Source: Saksenaea vasiformis B4078
Taxonomy: Eukaryota > Mucoromycota > Mucoromycetes > Mucorales > Saksenaeaceae
Direction of reading: 5' to 3'
Length of the DNA stretch: 64,000 nt
Assembly: GCA_000697055.1 (NCBI GenBank)
Contig: JNDT01000831.1
Coordinates: 1 to 64,000, forward strand
The number at the start of each line of letters is the position of its first letter. The first letter of the stretch is position 1. Below are positions 10,619 through 23,543 of this stretch, piece after piece. Position numbers and translations under genes: made by a program. The notes beneath the pieces are model-generated. The model made no database searches. It had not been told where the DNA came from and saw only the letters and a list, made by a program, of their open reading frames with translations.

Positions 10619-11230
10619 AAGTATATTTTTTTCCCAAAAATAAATAAAAATCAATGTGTAAAAAGGAATTTTAGCTTTAATCATCTAGAACTTTCTTGTT
10701 ATTCGGGTTATTCTTGCATGCTGCTTTGATTCCCGCGGGATCTACATGTGCGACTCATATCATCCATCATTATTTTCGGAGTAAGGTAGTATCCCAGTGA
10801 TATCCTATGTTTTCAACAAAAACCGAGGGATTGAATTAATTACTCAATCTTCCTCACAATGCAAACGTAGCTCTTCATGAAACAGTAGATTTAATATAGA
10901 AGAAAAGTTGTCAATAGGCTATAAATCGAACTACATGTCGTTTGCAGTCCATGCGGTTGTATCTTGCTTGAGCACGGAAGTTATTACTAGGGAAAAAGGT
11001 GCTTGATGATGCTTTTGATTGATATGACCTCCAGGGGAAAATGGCCTATGTAGCGTTACTTGTGGATGCTTGATTCGCGTCGGTATAATTGGCGAGATGA
11101 CAAGAGTCGCAGGGCTGCTGACCATTGTTAAATGGTTATCGGATGGCTGCGCTTCAGAGACGCCGCACCCACATTCTAACGGCGCGTACCTATCTTCTTT
11201 TTTTTTTTTTTTTGTCCGATGTATATCTGC
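10619..11230. other. Intergenic, RPB2 and PIG-Y-like 3' ends
   Basis: Tail-to-tail spacer between convergent genes. It contains A/T-rich probable polyadenylation sequence after RPB2 (AATAAATAAA near 10640) and a poly-T tract near 11199-11213. No gene was recognised. Confidence 0.5.
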
Positions 11231-11630
11231 TTAGTTGTGTCGGAAGAACTTCATTCCCATCCAATTCAACATGATGAAATAAATGCCAACAATCGCTGTA
11301 ATAGGTACAAGTAGACAATAATATTGGTCGTCTTTGAGATAATCCAACACCTGAATACGAAAGATCAATATTATGTCGGAAAAAGATAAGACTTACTTTG
11401 TTCTGGGTATAGGGGACGTAATTGCTAGCAACCAATGTATACATGGTTGTAAGAAACATGATCATGGTAGCTGCCAACAACGCGTAACCCCAGAGATAGG
11501 TTGTATCTGGTATTGTCTCTGGGGGATGGGCTGTCATTCGTCGCATATACAGTTGACCGACACCACTGCCTGCAGATGCTCGTGGCAGTAGAATGGATTT
11601 CGATGGTCGACGACGATGCGTAAATGACAT
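11231..11630 (-). CDS. PIG-Y/Eri1-like subunit of GPI-GlcNAc transferase
   Basis: Two exons (11630-11397 and 11350-11231) encode 117 residues. The N-terminus is basic and hydrophilic. Two membrane segments follow: WGYALLAATMIMFLTTMYTL and a second around LLVPITAIVGIYFIM. The C-terminus ends WMGMKFFRHN. Human PIG-Y ends with the closely similar WMGIKLFRHN after a LLLPIT helix, which is the basis of the call. PIG-Y is a small ER-membrane partner of PIG-A in the first step of GPI-anchor synthesis, transfer of GlcNAc to phosphatidylinositol. The protein is longer at the N-terminus than animal PIG-Y. It lies tandem to and downstream of TFIIE beta, with no sign of a functional link. Confidence 0.8.
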
Positions 11631-11772
11631 GTTTGTTGAAGAAAGAAAAAGAAGGACGTCACGTTGAAAGTTACCCGAAAATTCAACAAGCAAACAAGAT
11701 AAACTATTATATTTATGAATGTTTAATTGTTTTATCCAAAAGTTACATCCATGAAATAAGTATTCTATCAAT

Positions 11773-12916
11773 CTATTTTTTTGGGACGTAATCTTTGGAT
11801 AAGTCGATATGTGCCAAATGGGTGTTGGTAATTTTGATCCTTTTGCTGCGAACTTTTGATCGCTTCGGTTTAGGCTAAAATACAGAACACCAGCTAAGCC
11901 GAAGAGGGGTAATAATGCATCACTTACATCTGTAACCACCTTTTTCTCAAAGACTTCCATGGTCTTCAGACCAGCTACAAGAAGAAGAAGAAAAAAGGAA
12001 TGAGAAAAACCCAGTATGTGTACATCCTTTCTTTCTTTACCATTCTCAAGCGCCTTAGGAAGGTCTGTTTCATCAGGTATGGAGATATCGCCCCACATTT
12101 TCTTAAATTCATCATCGATCATCGTATTATACTGCATATCGTTGTGGAAGAGCACTCTCGGGTTGCCATCTTTGTTGCGGATCACTAGTATCCTTCCTTC
12201 GGAAGCTAACTCTTCCACCGCATTCCCCAGTTTAGAGTAGGAATCTTTCAAATCTTTGTAGTCCATGCCACCCTCGTTCTTTTTTGATATTAGTAATGAT
12301 AATAGGTCATCCTTGCTCTTAATCTGGTACGTAGGCTGTAGAGAGAAACCGGAGGATTTAGTAAAGAACCGAAAAAATTCCATGCATGTCAACCTTATAA
12401 GCAAACGTTTTGTTGACGGGATCAAAGTCAATCTTGTCGTTATGAATCAATTTCTCCCATAAAGAGGGATTTTTTGTAATATCGACTTTGGCGCGCGATT
12501 GAATACTGACAATAGATTGCGGATGGTCACAGTCCTATCCGAAGACCTTCAGCCAAATCGCTGATTGACCCAGACGGCTTTTTTTTGTGTTTTTACCCTA
12601 AGGAACTGGATCACCGTATACAGTTGACTCATCGCATGGTGGCCAGTACCCGTATTCGCAGGTTGTGAATAGACTACAGAAGCAAATTGAGCCACGATCA
12701 GAAAGAAACAATCGGAATACCAGTCGCTTTCTTTGCTCTTTTTTTCGATTCTTGACTGGATGATTCAAAAGATGCTTTGGTGTTGTTGGAAATGTATCCA
12801 ACTGATCTTGGCTCTGTGGCATGAGCTTGCGTGGTGCCCGCTCGTTTTACGCCGAGCACAGTGTTTGCAGACTGAGAACTCTTAAATCTTTTTAATTGAT
12901 CTGAAAGTTGTGACAT
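11773..12916 (-). CDS. TFA2: Transcription initiation factor TFIIE beta subunit
   Basis: Multi-exon gene beginning MSQLSDQLKRFKSSQ and ending in a basic tail (PKPKRSKVRSKRIK, then SKDYVPKK, stop at 11773). The middle contains the family hallmarks: a winged-helix segment with NPSLWEKL, IDFDPVNKTFAYKP and YQIKSKDDLLSLL, then GGMDYKDLKDSY, then FHNDMQYN with MWGDISIPDETDLPKALE. TFIIE beta joins TFIIE alpha in the Pol II preinitiation complex, where it helps recruit and regulate TFIIH and promoter opening. At least four exons are needed. The length of roughly 290 residues fits fungal orthologues. It lies in the same window as RPB2, but not in an obvious operon-like unit. Confidence 0.9.
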
Positions 12917-13444
12917 GTTGGACTTTTTATTGTGAAAAAGTAAAAAGACAAGTGATGCCAGAAAACCTGCTGCTTAACTTCCACATTTCATGACGTGTGA
13001 TTCAAAAGATTTTTTATGTGCCCTTATTGGTGCACGTAAATCGAAGCCAATTCTCCTATTGCACGCTCTGTGCAACCTTTTCTATGAACGACAATGGTTG
13101 CTCACACACTAGCAATAGAGGACAATGTGATATGATTGGGTCCTAAGTACTGAAAGTACTCATACGAGCAGATAGTTGGACGGAAACCCTGTCCGTGCCA
13201 ATCTACTTCGGTGAATATTACCCAGCATCGAGCAAATAACCACACCATGTGCCATTCAAGCACTAACGACTACAATGCATGTTGCTTGAACCACGACACT
13301 ATTTTTACTCGTGCCAATCCACTCCTGTTGTCGACAAAAGTTATAATGCAAACTTATATTCAGTTGATACAATTCGCAGCAGATGATGCTGCAAATTCTG
13401 TAGGTTACAGTTTATTTTGGTGTAGATGAAAAGGGAAATCGAAT
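12917..13444. other. Intergenic, promoter region of TFIIE beta
   Basis: Spacer between two minus-strand genes. It holds the TFIIE beta upstream region and the ATP4 3' flank. No RNA gene or repeat was recognised. Confidence 0.4.
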
Positions 13445-14584
13445 TTAGGCAGTCTTGGCAACCTCTGAAAAAAAAAAAGATTGATTTCGTTAGGTCATGA
13501 CACTCAGAAGGTTCACGCTTTGACTTACTCTGAACATCGGAAACAGCCTGCTCCAAAATCTGTTGCTGGATCTTGGGGTCTTGCAAGTCCTTCTGGATCT
13601 TCTCGATCAAGTAGGCAGCCAATTGCTTCTGCTCACGCTCACGGACGCTAGCCTCATGGCGGACCCACGAATCCAAGGTGCTCTTGACTTCCTGGGCAAC
13701 GGCGACCTGTTGCTTCAATGCGAAAGCCTCGGCTTCCAACTTGGCAGTTTCGCGCGAAAGCTCGAACAAAGCCTTGGTGACGTCAACAAGATCCTTCATT
13801 TGGCCGACTTCGTTAATGCGTTCCTGAACGGCAGACTTGTGGTCCAAGCGAGCTTGGTTCAAGACGTTCTTGATACGCTGTTTTCAATCATAAATTAGTA
13901 ACCCGAATAATAATAACAATTCCTATTGATATAGTCATACGTTGATGTGCTCATTAGCCATGTTCAGGTAGGGTTCACGGAGGTACTTGATCAAAACAGC
14001 CAAAAGACCACCGGAGGCAACCAAGACCAAAGTTTCTTCGTTGAAAACATAGATCTCCTTGGAAACGAGGAAGGTGGCCAAACCAGTGCTGAGAGTAACG
14101 AAACCGGTCTTGGAAACGAAAGAGTTACCGGGGAGCGACTCAATAATGCTGGCAGCCTTCTGCTTAGGCTCAACTATACCGTTCTATAAATACACCGTAC
14201 TTCCCCACTAATTTTTTTTTTACGGCAGACACTTTTTCCACTTGTGCCTTAACCAAACTTCTCCCGAAAAATGATAATACTAATATAAAAAAAAAAAAAA
14301 GAACAACGGAACCTACCCTCCTTTTCGGTGGTGTAGCTGCGAAGACTGAAACAAGTAAAATGCGCGTTGTTAGCAATGACACATGCAAAAAAAAAAATAA
14401 TAATAATAATATCGAAGCAGGTTCTAATGCTTACGCTGAAATACCGAGAGTCTTGCGAGAGGCAAGCATGGGACGAGTAACGGCGGCAGCTGTAAGTCGC
14501 GTCAATTAGTTCGGTCGTGTCTTTGACAAGCTGGTACGTGAAATTGTTACCTGCAGCGTTCTTGGTCAACAATCTGAAAGCCAT
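13445..14584 (-). CDS. ATP4: Mitochondrial ATP synthase subunit b (Fo peripheral stalk)
   Basis: Five or so exons encode a mitochondrial presequence (MAFRLLTKNAAG, then RPMLASRKTLG), a linker EPKQKAASIIESLPGNS, a hydrophobic membrane region (TLVLVASGGLLAVLIKYL) and a long charged helix. That helix runs from NVLNQARLDHKSAVQERI to EQAVSDVQKVAKTA, with the stop at 13445. This layout is that of fungal ATP4, which anchors the F1 head to the membrane as part of the stator. The presequence is Arg-rich and spread over two small exons. Short T-rich introns interrupt the first third, while the long helix is in two exons. The match is strong throughout. Confidence 0.92.
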
Positions 14585-15321
14585 TGGCTACCGTAAACAA
14601 TAATTGGTTAATGAACTGACCATCAGAGAAGCATAAAGATTCAATTTCGAGCTTACATCTATGTCTTTTACGAAAGGGAAGCAGTCGTTGCTTTTTTTCC
14701 TTTTTGTTGCCGCACTGTTATTTTTATTTTATAGTACGAATATACACTACAATTTGGGTGAAAGACCCCCCTACCTGTCGCTATTTGAAATACAAAGTGA
14801 CGTAATTCAAGTCTCCGAGAACGAATTTTAGGCTTTATTCATATCAAAGTGGCTTGGTCAATCTTCATGCAGATCGGTTTTCGAGACCCTATCGAGGCAT
14901 ATGAACAGCAAGCGGTCTTCGTAAGGTAAAGTTTAGAGTACACTTAGTAGATACGCGGTAGTGCAACGTATGGATCCCAGGAGGAGCTCTGGTCAGACGC
15001 CTCTCTAACAGCTCTTTGAGCCCAGTTTAGATCTAAAATTGACTCGGGCAAAAACTTTTGGTTCTCGGGCAAAACCTTTTTTTAAGTGCAGCTTGAAGTT
15101 CGGATCAGGTCTGAAAACGCTTTTGCCCAGATCAATTATCAGATACTCTATGAAGATAAAGAGTAGTCGAATAACTGATGCAGACAGCTATCTTTAGCTA
15201 GAAACCAGACGCCTCCAGGAGGAATATTGTGGTGCAGTACCACTGTAACTATGGAATAAAGAACCAAAGACTTGTACATGTTCGAAATTTTATGCACACG
15301 TCATATTTATTCTTTATTGCT
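14585..15321. other. Intergenic, ATP4 promoter and phosphotransferase 3' flank
   Basis: About 740 bp without a supportable ORF, between two genes on the minus strand. Nothing structured was recognised. Confidence 0.4.
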
Positions 15322-16830
15322 TTAGAGCTTCTTGGTCTGTTTCGGAATAGTAAGGCAGCTAATGTTCAAGTAGGAACAGAAGCTATTGATGACAACTACG
15401 GCCCAGCGCAAGTAGGCCAACAATGCAAACACGAAGAATCCACAAATATAAAAAAATTCAGTTTCGGCCGTAAATATGGGAGAACTAGAGAGCAGAAAGA
15501 ATAGTGTTACGCAGGTAATGCATGTCATTAAATGATACGTACATGAATTCTAATCTCGGTAGATTGGTGATAACAGCTCCTCCAATAAGAGGAATCAAGA
15601 GGACGGTGAATTTTGGAAAGCTGGATTTCGTCAGGTGTGCGAGAATGATCTTGGTAGCCATTCGACCAAATACAATACCGGTTGTAATGGCAAAAATGAT
15701 AAAATGATGGTTAGTAAGGATGTAGGAATAAGGAGAGGTAACCCAGAAGAAAAAGGATGCAACGTAGGTTGCAATAGGTAGGTTCTCTGCGATCATTGTC
15801 TTCAAAAAAGGCTTGTTGCGGGCACGACATGCCTTATACATGGCGTAAAAGCTGAGTCATGCAGATGAATACAAGAAAAAAAAACCAATATATATATATT
15901 TGTAGTACATGAAACTTACCATGACGGGCAGTGCATGAAGATCAACAGCAACCCAACCCACCACAACAGAGCGTGTGACCATGAAAGAGAAGTCACGGCC
16001 TCTGGTATCCATGATGCCTTGATGATCTGTCCCACTGGTTGCTGCCATACGGACGGGCCTAGCCTTCCCAGTTAAATTTTTCCTCTGCCACATCTTAATC
16101 AATATTTACCATAGATGGAAGAGACGACAAATATAATGCATGAAAGGATGACGCCCTCTGTCGGGGCATTGACATAGCCCAGATAGAGTACGCCGGTGTG
16201 GTATTCTTCAGCGGTCGAGAGATAGAAGCCAAGCATAGCAATACTATACAACATAATGCTAGCCATTGAATGACCCATACCAAGTGCAGATGCTTCCAAA
16301 ACAGCTGCAAATGAGCAATTAAGCGCATCACATCCATGATCAAAAAGCTCTCCTAAGGGACTGGATGTCCCTGTTCGCCGGGCCTACAAGCTCAGTGTCA
16401 GGTACGGCGATACTTGCATCCACAGAAAAAAAGAAAGGAAATTGTACCTGTTTTCCGTCTACGTTGTCAAAGGTGGAGTATAGCCAAAGGCCTACAGCAA
16501 AGCTGAAATAGATCCACCGAGGACCCCCTTCGGCATCCATTTCTGGTGAGAACATGACGGCGATCACAACGTTGATCACCATGAACAACAAACCAATCAA
16601 GGTGATCAAGTTTGGACTGAAAAGTACTGTAAACACAAAATGCGCAAGAGACGAGACTATCACACTAATACTTGCGCCATCCACATGGGGAAGAGGGTGA
16701 TCGCCCAATTCCAGTAGTGTCGGAGAATGTACTTTGTTGTAAACGATCGGTCAATGGCAGCATACTTGTACAGTCTTAGATTGGCAAGCTGTTCCTGAGA
16801 CAGGAACTCGGCAGAGAACAAAGACGGCAT
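15322..16830 (-). CDS. EPT1: Ethanolamine/choline phosphotransferase (CDP-alcohol phosphatidyltransferase)
   Basis: Starts MPSLFSAEFLSQEQL and contains YKYAAIDRSFTTKYIL, NWAITLFPMWMA and NLITLIGLLFMVIN. The complete catalytic signature D-G-x2-A-R-x8-G-x3-D-x3-D is read across an exon junction as DNVDGKQ plus ARRTGTSSPLGELFDHGCD. Several hydrophobic helices follow, and the end is a lysine-rich TKKL that resembles a dilysine ER-retrieval signal. The enzyme joins CDP-ethanolamine or CDP-choline to diacylglycerol in the ER membrane, the last step of the Kennedy pathway. EPT1 and CPT1 types cannot be separated by eye. Seven or so exons; the last intron is phase 2, with donor at about 15542. Confidence 0.9.
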
Positions 16831-19800
16831 GCAAAAGGAAAGAAAAACGAAGTAGGACGCGTGCTGTTTGTGCACGCAGAATCGTTCACTTGCAACAACA
16901 AGACTCGGGCCACCCGCTATCGGACAGCTACAGTAAAGCCAAGTCAGATCACGTGTGACGGCAGCTGCAATTTTGTGCCTCTCTGTTGCGCCCTTGTGGT
17001 TCATCACAGTACCACCACCCTTTATTTTCCTTTTTTTTTCACGAGCTCGCGCTAAATACGCGTCATATTTCCGAACAAAGCACATGAACTGATCATAGAT
17101 CTTGTCACAACTCGCGATCAGTTCTGATTTGGAACTCCGGCATGGACTTGATGTGAAGCATCTCTGTGATACAGCACTGCGAGTTAGATCCGGATTTACA
17201 CGATCTCCTTCTGACGACCTTCAGCAGCGTCGCATTTTGATATAGATAGTGCAAGAAGACCTAGCTACCCTTCCCTAGGCATACGTTCAGGGCAAGACGC
17301 GCATAAAGCAGGTTGCGCTTCTGTGGCCATTGCCATCCTATTTTCCGAGGCTTGCTATACCTATGAAACAATTAAATAAAGGTACCTAGCCTTGTACAGA
17401 AAAAGAAAAATGGTACAGATGTGACATGCTCTAGCGAAGCGTCGGTGTTTTGCGACCACTTATTCCGACAGCGTGAGAAAGACAGATGTTTTTCATCGTA
17501 CACTTCCATCACACATGCTACATGAGAACGTCATATATATAAAACAAACAATGGATACATAAAATAATTCGCTCTTTTTTCCTTGTTGATTACGTACCTG
17601 TTTTCTCGTATAGGATACTGATCGAGCGAATTGAAGGGACAACACCATAAATGATTTACGTCTATTGTTGTTACCGACTTCTTCTGATAAATTGCTCTTC
17701 GTCGAAGATTTATGCTCCAGACGTCGAAATGTGGAAAAGAGCGGCCTATTATGTTAAATTAGACAGTAAGTCTGCATCGGAAGATCAGATGTAATGGAGA
17801 AGTTTCCACGACGGACGTGGGAAGCACATGGAACACGAAACAGCTTACAGGGATAGGCGGGTAAGATGTTATGCGGGTTACTTGTTTATCTCGGGCATGA
17901 AATCGTAGCGCTTATTGCCCGCAAATTGATGTGGAAAGTAAGCTTCCACAAGAGGAGACATGAACGACATTCCGGTTGTCGTGTGAACGTCAGGTTGTTG
18001 GTATTTCAGGAATCGCTCAGGTCTATAAGCAATTTTCATGGAGCGCAACTGAACAATTAGACATAGTGCGAACCAGCATCGCTAGGGAGCTGAGAGGAGA
18101 TAAATAAAAATCTATCTGAAGTGGGGGCACAGCCACAATCCCTAATAACGCTTTCTACATACCAACTGCCAAAAGAAATAGGGAGTCCCATTTTGAGCGA
18201 TGTTCCTACATGTAGGATTGATGAACGAAAGCGATCCGCTTGCAATTCTCCCTGTCGAAGTTGGAACCACGAATTGCAATTTCAATTATCTTTGCTGAGA
18301 TATTACGGACAATATCACCCCTGTTTTCGAGGATAGTATATAACATGGGGAAAAGCATGGATGCCCGGCGTTGCAAAGATAAAAATGGCGGAGGAATGGT
18401 CAGTAAGGACACCATCAGGCTATGGAGCGCAAACAACTTTTGCACATTCGACCGAATACTCGAATTTCAATCAGGCATCTAGCAACGGATAACTCGCGAA
18501 AGAAGTAACCATCGTCACCAGCTTCGGTCATCCATACCCATTTTTTGGACATGGTGGCATTGTCCAGACTACGTTTCCTGCTGGCTAATAAGTCTTACTG
18601 GCGTTCCGATAAAACGATAGTTGACAAGAATTTGCTGAACGGCCACCAGGCTATTTCTTGCGCTGTTTTTGCGAAGCTTCTTTTCGCTAATCTTTCTTCT
18701 TGCGACATTACCTCTCGAGAGGTGTCCTCTTATCATGTATTCTCTCACGAGTTTTAGGTACCTCGGCTTATGTATACGTATCCATTTCGAGAGAGAGAGA
18801 GTTCCGTCGCAGCGGGGTAGTTTACAAGGCTTTGTTCTATTTCCGTTTGGTAGAACAATACAATTGCTGCATAGAAATATATTTGGAAACATTATTGCAT
18901 TGATCCGGGATAACAGCATGTATGTTATGCAACTATCTCATTTGCACTCACCCAGAGATTGAAACCATGACTCACAATGATATAATCCACCCTTTTTCTT
19001 TTTCTTAGTAAGCAACATATACACACAATCGTGCACATGATGTTGTGCAATCTGAAGACGGGGAAGATTGTTATGTCCAGTTAACTGTATTCTTGTAATT
19101 GATCGGTAGATATTGCGAGAGCTAGTTCATTTTCGGAATTGGGGCTTAGTGAACCAGTAAGACTTTTTTTCTGGTAGCCGTTTCATCGGTCAAGCTGCCA
19201 GGCACTCCGACAAATCAAATCTGGTCGCAACATATAAACGGCAGATTATACCTAACGAATAAGCGTAGGTATACCTGGATTATAGTGCATGGACTGAGAT
19301 TCGTCCTACTGCGCTCTTAATAGCTAAGAATTTGATCACAGAAAGAGGGTTCTAGACCGTTTAAATTTTGGGTTAAACGCTATGGTGGCAGAGACTGTAA
19401 CGCCATTCAAACGATGCACGCTTATTTACTTGTCTGTGGGATTTTTGATGAGTCAGGCAAGATAGTCAACCATCGAAAAGGTATACCCTTTATCAACATT
19501 CTGACAGCTTTTACCTTCCTTGTCCTATAACAAAAATGGCTAGGATATTTTCTTCCTTCTCTTCAGTGAGACCAACAAGTAGGAGATCAGATGGTTCGTC
19601 ATGCATGTCATGTTCTACCTGAGGCCTGACAACAACATGGTGTTTGTTTGTTCTCTCCCATGAGATGTACATAGAACTACCCATTTGGTCATAGCGAAAA
19701 GCTTAGCATGGTTGGGATGCAAGTAGATTGTTTCTAGTTGTCTTTCAAAAACAGTAGAGGTTCTCTGCCGAACTCCGCTTCTTTTTTAACAAGAAACAAG

Positions 19801-20589
19801 TTGACGGTACCACGGAAGCACTCACCCAAGTCATGGTAACACAAAGAAAAAGGATATGGGACCATTCTTAGTTGTTCAAAAGAGTTTGGATTGTATATAT
19901 ATAAAGCAAACATAAGATGTCATGGAAAACAAAAAGCATGTGATAAATAATAAGAGAAAGAAATGAGTTGAAACAGGATTCATTCGAACTGAGCGAAGTT
20001 CCATCATGTCGTTGTCGGGTTAAGTGTCGTACTCCGACTTCCAAGGTGACTTCTTTCAAGAAGGGCTTGGCGAAACATCCGAGCGGTGAAATTGAGTACT
20101 TGTTTTCCCTCTTTTCTCCTTTTGCAGAAGAACGAAAAGAAAAGGAAGATTAGGTTTTTTTTTTATTTTGGTCCATTACTTTTAAGCCTCTCCTTCTTTT
20201 TCTGTAACCCATTATAGCATACCCTTCTTTTTTTCTGCTTCTTCTTTTTTTCCCTTTTCTCTCACCTTACAAAACCTACCTATTATAACATATACATATA
20301 GAGTCAACTCTCTCTGTTTCTCTCTCGCTCTCTCGCTCTCTCTGTATTCCTCTCTCTATATACATACTTCCTCTCTCTCTCTTTTTTCTTTTCTTTTCGC
20401 TCTATCTCTCTCTTTCTCTTTCTCTTTCTCTCTCTCTCTCTCTCTCTCTGTCTGTTTATCGGAGGCCACGTGTTGGCGTTTTTTACCAGCGACATAACCC
20501 CTACTTTACAATTGAGTGGATGAAACCAGGATAAAAAAAAAGACCTCCAGCATCTCTAACAATCACTTTTTCAACCTTTTTGTCGGCTT
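16831..20589. other. Large gene-free region between divergent genes
   Basis: Nearly 3.8 kb separate the start of the phosphotransferase gene and the start of the glutamine-rich cyclin. ORFs here are short, overlap on both strands and lack motifs. I found no tRNA-like boxes or repeats except a pyrimidine-rich stretch near the cyclin. It may hold long 5' leaders, a non-coding RNA or a decayed gene. Confidence 0.4.
20308..20455 (+). repeat. CT-rich microsatellite upstream of cyclin gene
   Basis: Imperfect (CT)n/(TCTTT)n tract 135-280 bp before the cyclin ATG, probably in its promoter or 5' leader. Strong pyrimidine tracts just upstream of starts are common in fungal promoters. Confidence 0.7.
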
Positions 20590-23035
20590 ATGTACCCGCA
20601 ACAAACACAGTACCAGCCCTCACTCGACGCCATGTCGCAAGCCGTTTACCATCCTGCTCCACCACGGCAACATCAAACCACTAGCCACCCCTTACCTCCT
20701 CTACCCGCCGTACCTTCAGCTTCGTCTTTACAGTACCGAGTGAATGGCGTAACAGTCGTACAGCCGAATTATCAACATACCACCAATACGACCGCCTCCG
20801 CAGAACCACTACCCAGTGCGACCGACCTGAAGCCGACCGTACCACTGACAATACCTCAACTTGCAGAATTTTCATCCACCATGGTTCATTTGATGTGGCA
20901 CGCACGGAAACCATCCGTCATGGCATTACACAGTCAATCAAAATCTTTAGCCTCTTCACAACTACCGCCAGCCACAGATCATAACCGGGAAAATGCAAGC
21001 GTCGCTAGTGGAACGAGTAGTGCATTCAGGAAGTTCTGTCGACAGGTAAAAGGAAAAACGGAGATAGACGCGTACCTACTATGTCTATGAAGAAAAAAAA
21101 GGAAAAAAAAAGGAAAGAAACACACAAAGAGAGAAAAGAGACAAGTGCGTTTTGTGTGTGTGAGTGTGTGCGTGTGTGTGCGCGTGTATGTGTGTGCGTG
21201 CGTGTACGTGTGTGTGTGCTTTTTTTTTTCGTATGTGGAGCTGGGGTTTTTGGTTTGTGTTCGTATAATACTCACAATGCTATACATCTATGTATAGATT
21301 TTACATGCTACGCAGCTTTCAGAATCTGTCGTGTTACTTTCTCTCAAATATATTGCGATGCTTCTTCAGAATAATCCTCATATCCAAGGTGCTGAAGGTT
21401 CTGAATATCGACTTTTCACCGTGGCCTTGATGCTTGGTAAGTAGCCAAATGCCGAGCCATCCACCTCATTATTTCATCAGCGAACAAATTTCTGGATGAT
21501 AATACATTCACCAACAAGACATGGTCAGATGTATCCGGGATGAAAGTAACGGACTTGAACATTATGGAACTTGAGTTTCTGGACGTGTTACGGTTTCGAT
21601 TATTTGTGCGGAAGGATGAATATGAACGGTGGAAGACAGCATTGATGAATTTCAGAAACCAACTGCAGGGTTCCAGTCAGGTGGATGAACAACAACAACA
21701 ACAAAAGATTATTGAAGCAACTCTGGAAAGTATTGGTCTTACAATGTTACAACAACACGACCATCAACAACAGCAGCAACAACAACAACAACAACAACAA
21801 CAACAGTGGTCACAGCAACAAGAGGCTGCTCGACAACAACAACAGCAGCAACAGGTTGCTGCTCAGCAGTATCATCAGCAGTACTTGTATCTGCTTTCAA
21901 AAGCACAGCAGCCACAGTTCCCTACACAACCACTGAATCGTCCTCTTGTCCGTGTACCGCTACGAATACCTGTTCATCCTACATACCGTCCCGCGATGCA
22001 AGCAACCACAGCGGCTCCACAATCGAGCACAGCCATGTACGATAATCGCTCTACAGCACCACCGCCACCGACAGGTCAGCATGCAATGCATTACACCACC
22101 AATTCAGCAAAACGTACACCTGCTATGCAACAAGCCATTCTTACACCCACCTCTGTGGATTACGTACAACAACAGCAACAGTACCCACAAAAGACACAAC
22201 AACAACAATTGCATCCACCCACAGCAACGGTTGTTGCGAGCACACCACAACAAACACGACCCATTTACGATGACTATGCTCTTCCGCCACAACCCATGAC
22301 TGAGCAGACACCGATGTACCAGTCATCACAACCCCATCATCCACCTGCAAGTTATGCTGCTGTGCAATCACAGGTGTACGTGCCGCATCCGTCGTATGCA
22401 CATCATCCACCATCACAACCCCCACAAATGTCCACACCTAGTACTGTAACAACCACAACACATACAAATCACCGGGCAGGGTCCGTACCGCCGACGGCAA
22501 GTATGGAACTGGCTACACCGACACAAGAATATCAAACGGCACTCCCACACACATCCATGCAAGCACCGACACAATCTCGGTACCACTACGCGACACCGTC
22601 CTCCACGCCCACACCGGGACACGCGATGAATGAGCATAATCCATATTTAAATAACAGTGGCGCACAGCCATACCAAGCAAGACCGCCACCGCCACGGACA
22701 TATTACATGGATCCCAAACCAACCAATGCCGTAGATTATAACTACAATGTAAAACCAAATGACATGTATGGACAACGACCGCAAGCTTCTGCACCACTCA
22801 CAGCGCGTAATAATACGCCGTACCAAGTAAGAAAGAAAGAAAAAGACAAATGCTTGTGATTGATTGAATGGAAAAATAATAATAATTTTAGAACACGTAT
22901 CCACACCCCAATGCACCACCACAACAACCACAAGGTTATAACCGTCGGAAACCATCCCATCCACCACCACAAGATGGCCCCGTTCCGGAAGACCCGGCCA
23001 CAGCAGCCGAATCGTATCGCATGAATAGACATTAA
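20590..23035 (+). CDS. Glutamine-rich PCL/PHO80-family cyclin
   Basis: Four exons (20590-21045, 21298-21436, 21481-22826, 22892-23035) give 694 residues. A Pro/Gln-rich N-terminus precedes a cyclin box spread over exons 1-3: FRKFCRQ, SVVLLSLKYIAMLL, GSEYRLFTVALML, NKFLDDNTFTNKTWSDVSG and DLNIMELEFLDVLRFRLFV. The TFTNKTWSDVSG-to-LNxMExEFL segment is typical of fungal PCL-type cyclins, which activate a PHO85-like CDK. The long C-terminal half is Gln/Pro/Thr-rich and low-complexity, with a CAA-encoded run near 21767-21805. Such tails usually mediate interaction or regulation. CLG1-like cyclins share this architecture; I cannot assign a subfamily. Intron 1 contains a (GT)n-rich stretch. Confidence 0.85.
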
Positions 23036-23543
23036 CCCACTCCTCCCTTTTCTTTCTTTTTTTCTTTTTTTCTTTCTCATTTTCGCTAAAAACCATGCCT
23101 TTTTTCTTCTTTCTCTTCTTCTTCTTCTTCTTTATTATTATTATTATCATTATTAACACAACAGACCTGTTGTTTTTTTTCTTTTCTTTTACAAGAGATT
23201 GATGCCAGCACATCTCGCTCATTCTTTTTTTTTTTCTTTTGTCAGCTTTCCATAGCAAGAAAAAAAAAAAAAAGAAGACGCTGACGCCATCCTGGAAGAG
23301 AGTACGCGTGCATGCGGCTGTTGATTGTGTTGTTGGTTTTGCTGGTGCTATACTTTTCATTCCCCTCTCCTCTCCTCTTTTTTTTTTTCCTTTTTCTTTT
23401 TTTTTTTTCATTATGATGTATCTCTTTGTTAAAAACATATAAAAGATCCGAACGCGCCCCGTTTTGATTTGCGGCAAGCCAGCCAATTAACAACAGGATG
23501 TGTCTATATCTAAGCGAGTTCAACGGTCTATCTTTTTATTCTA
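23036..23543. other. Convergent intergenic spacer, poly-pyrimidine rich
   Basis: Spacer between the converging cyclin and TPT1 genes, dominated by T/C homopolymer tracts. The long minus-strand ORF across it is a low-complexity shadow. Confidence 0.5.

Noticed and set aside
18057..18962. Overlapping ORFs of 60-116 codons in the gene desert
   Set aside because: They overlap on both strands, lack motifs and plausible splice partners, and have no recognisable homology.
22647..23486. Long minus-strand ORF of 279 codons opposite the cyclin gene
   Set aside because: It is lysine/tryptophan/valine-rich because it reads the complement of Gln-rich and poly-pyrimidine DNA; no motif, and the plus-strand cyclin explains the region.
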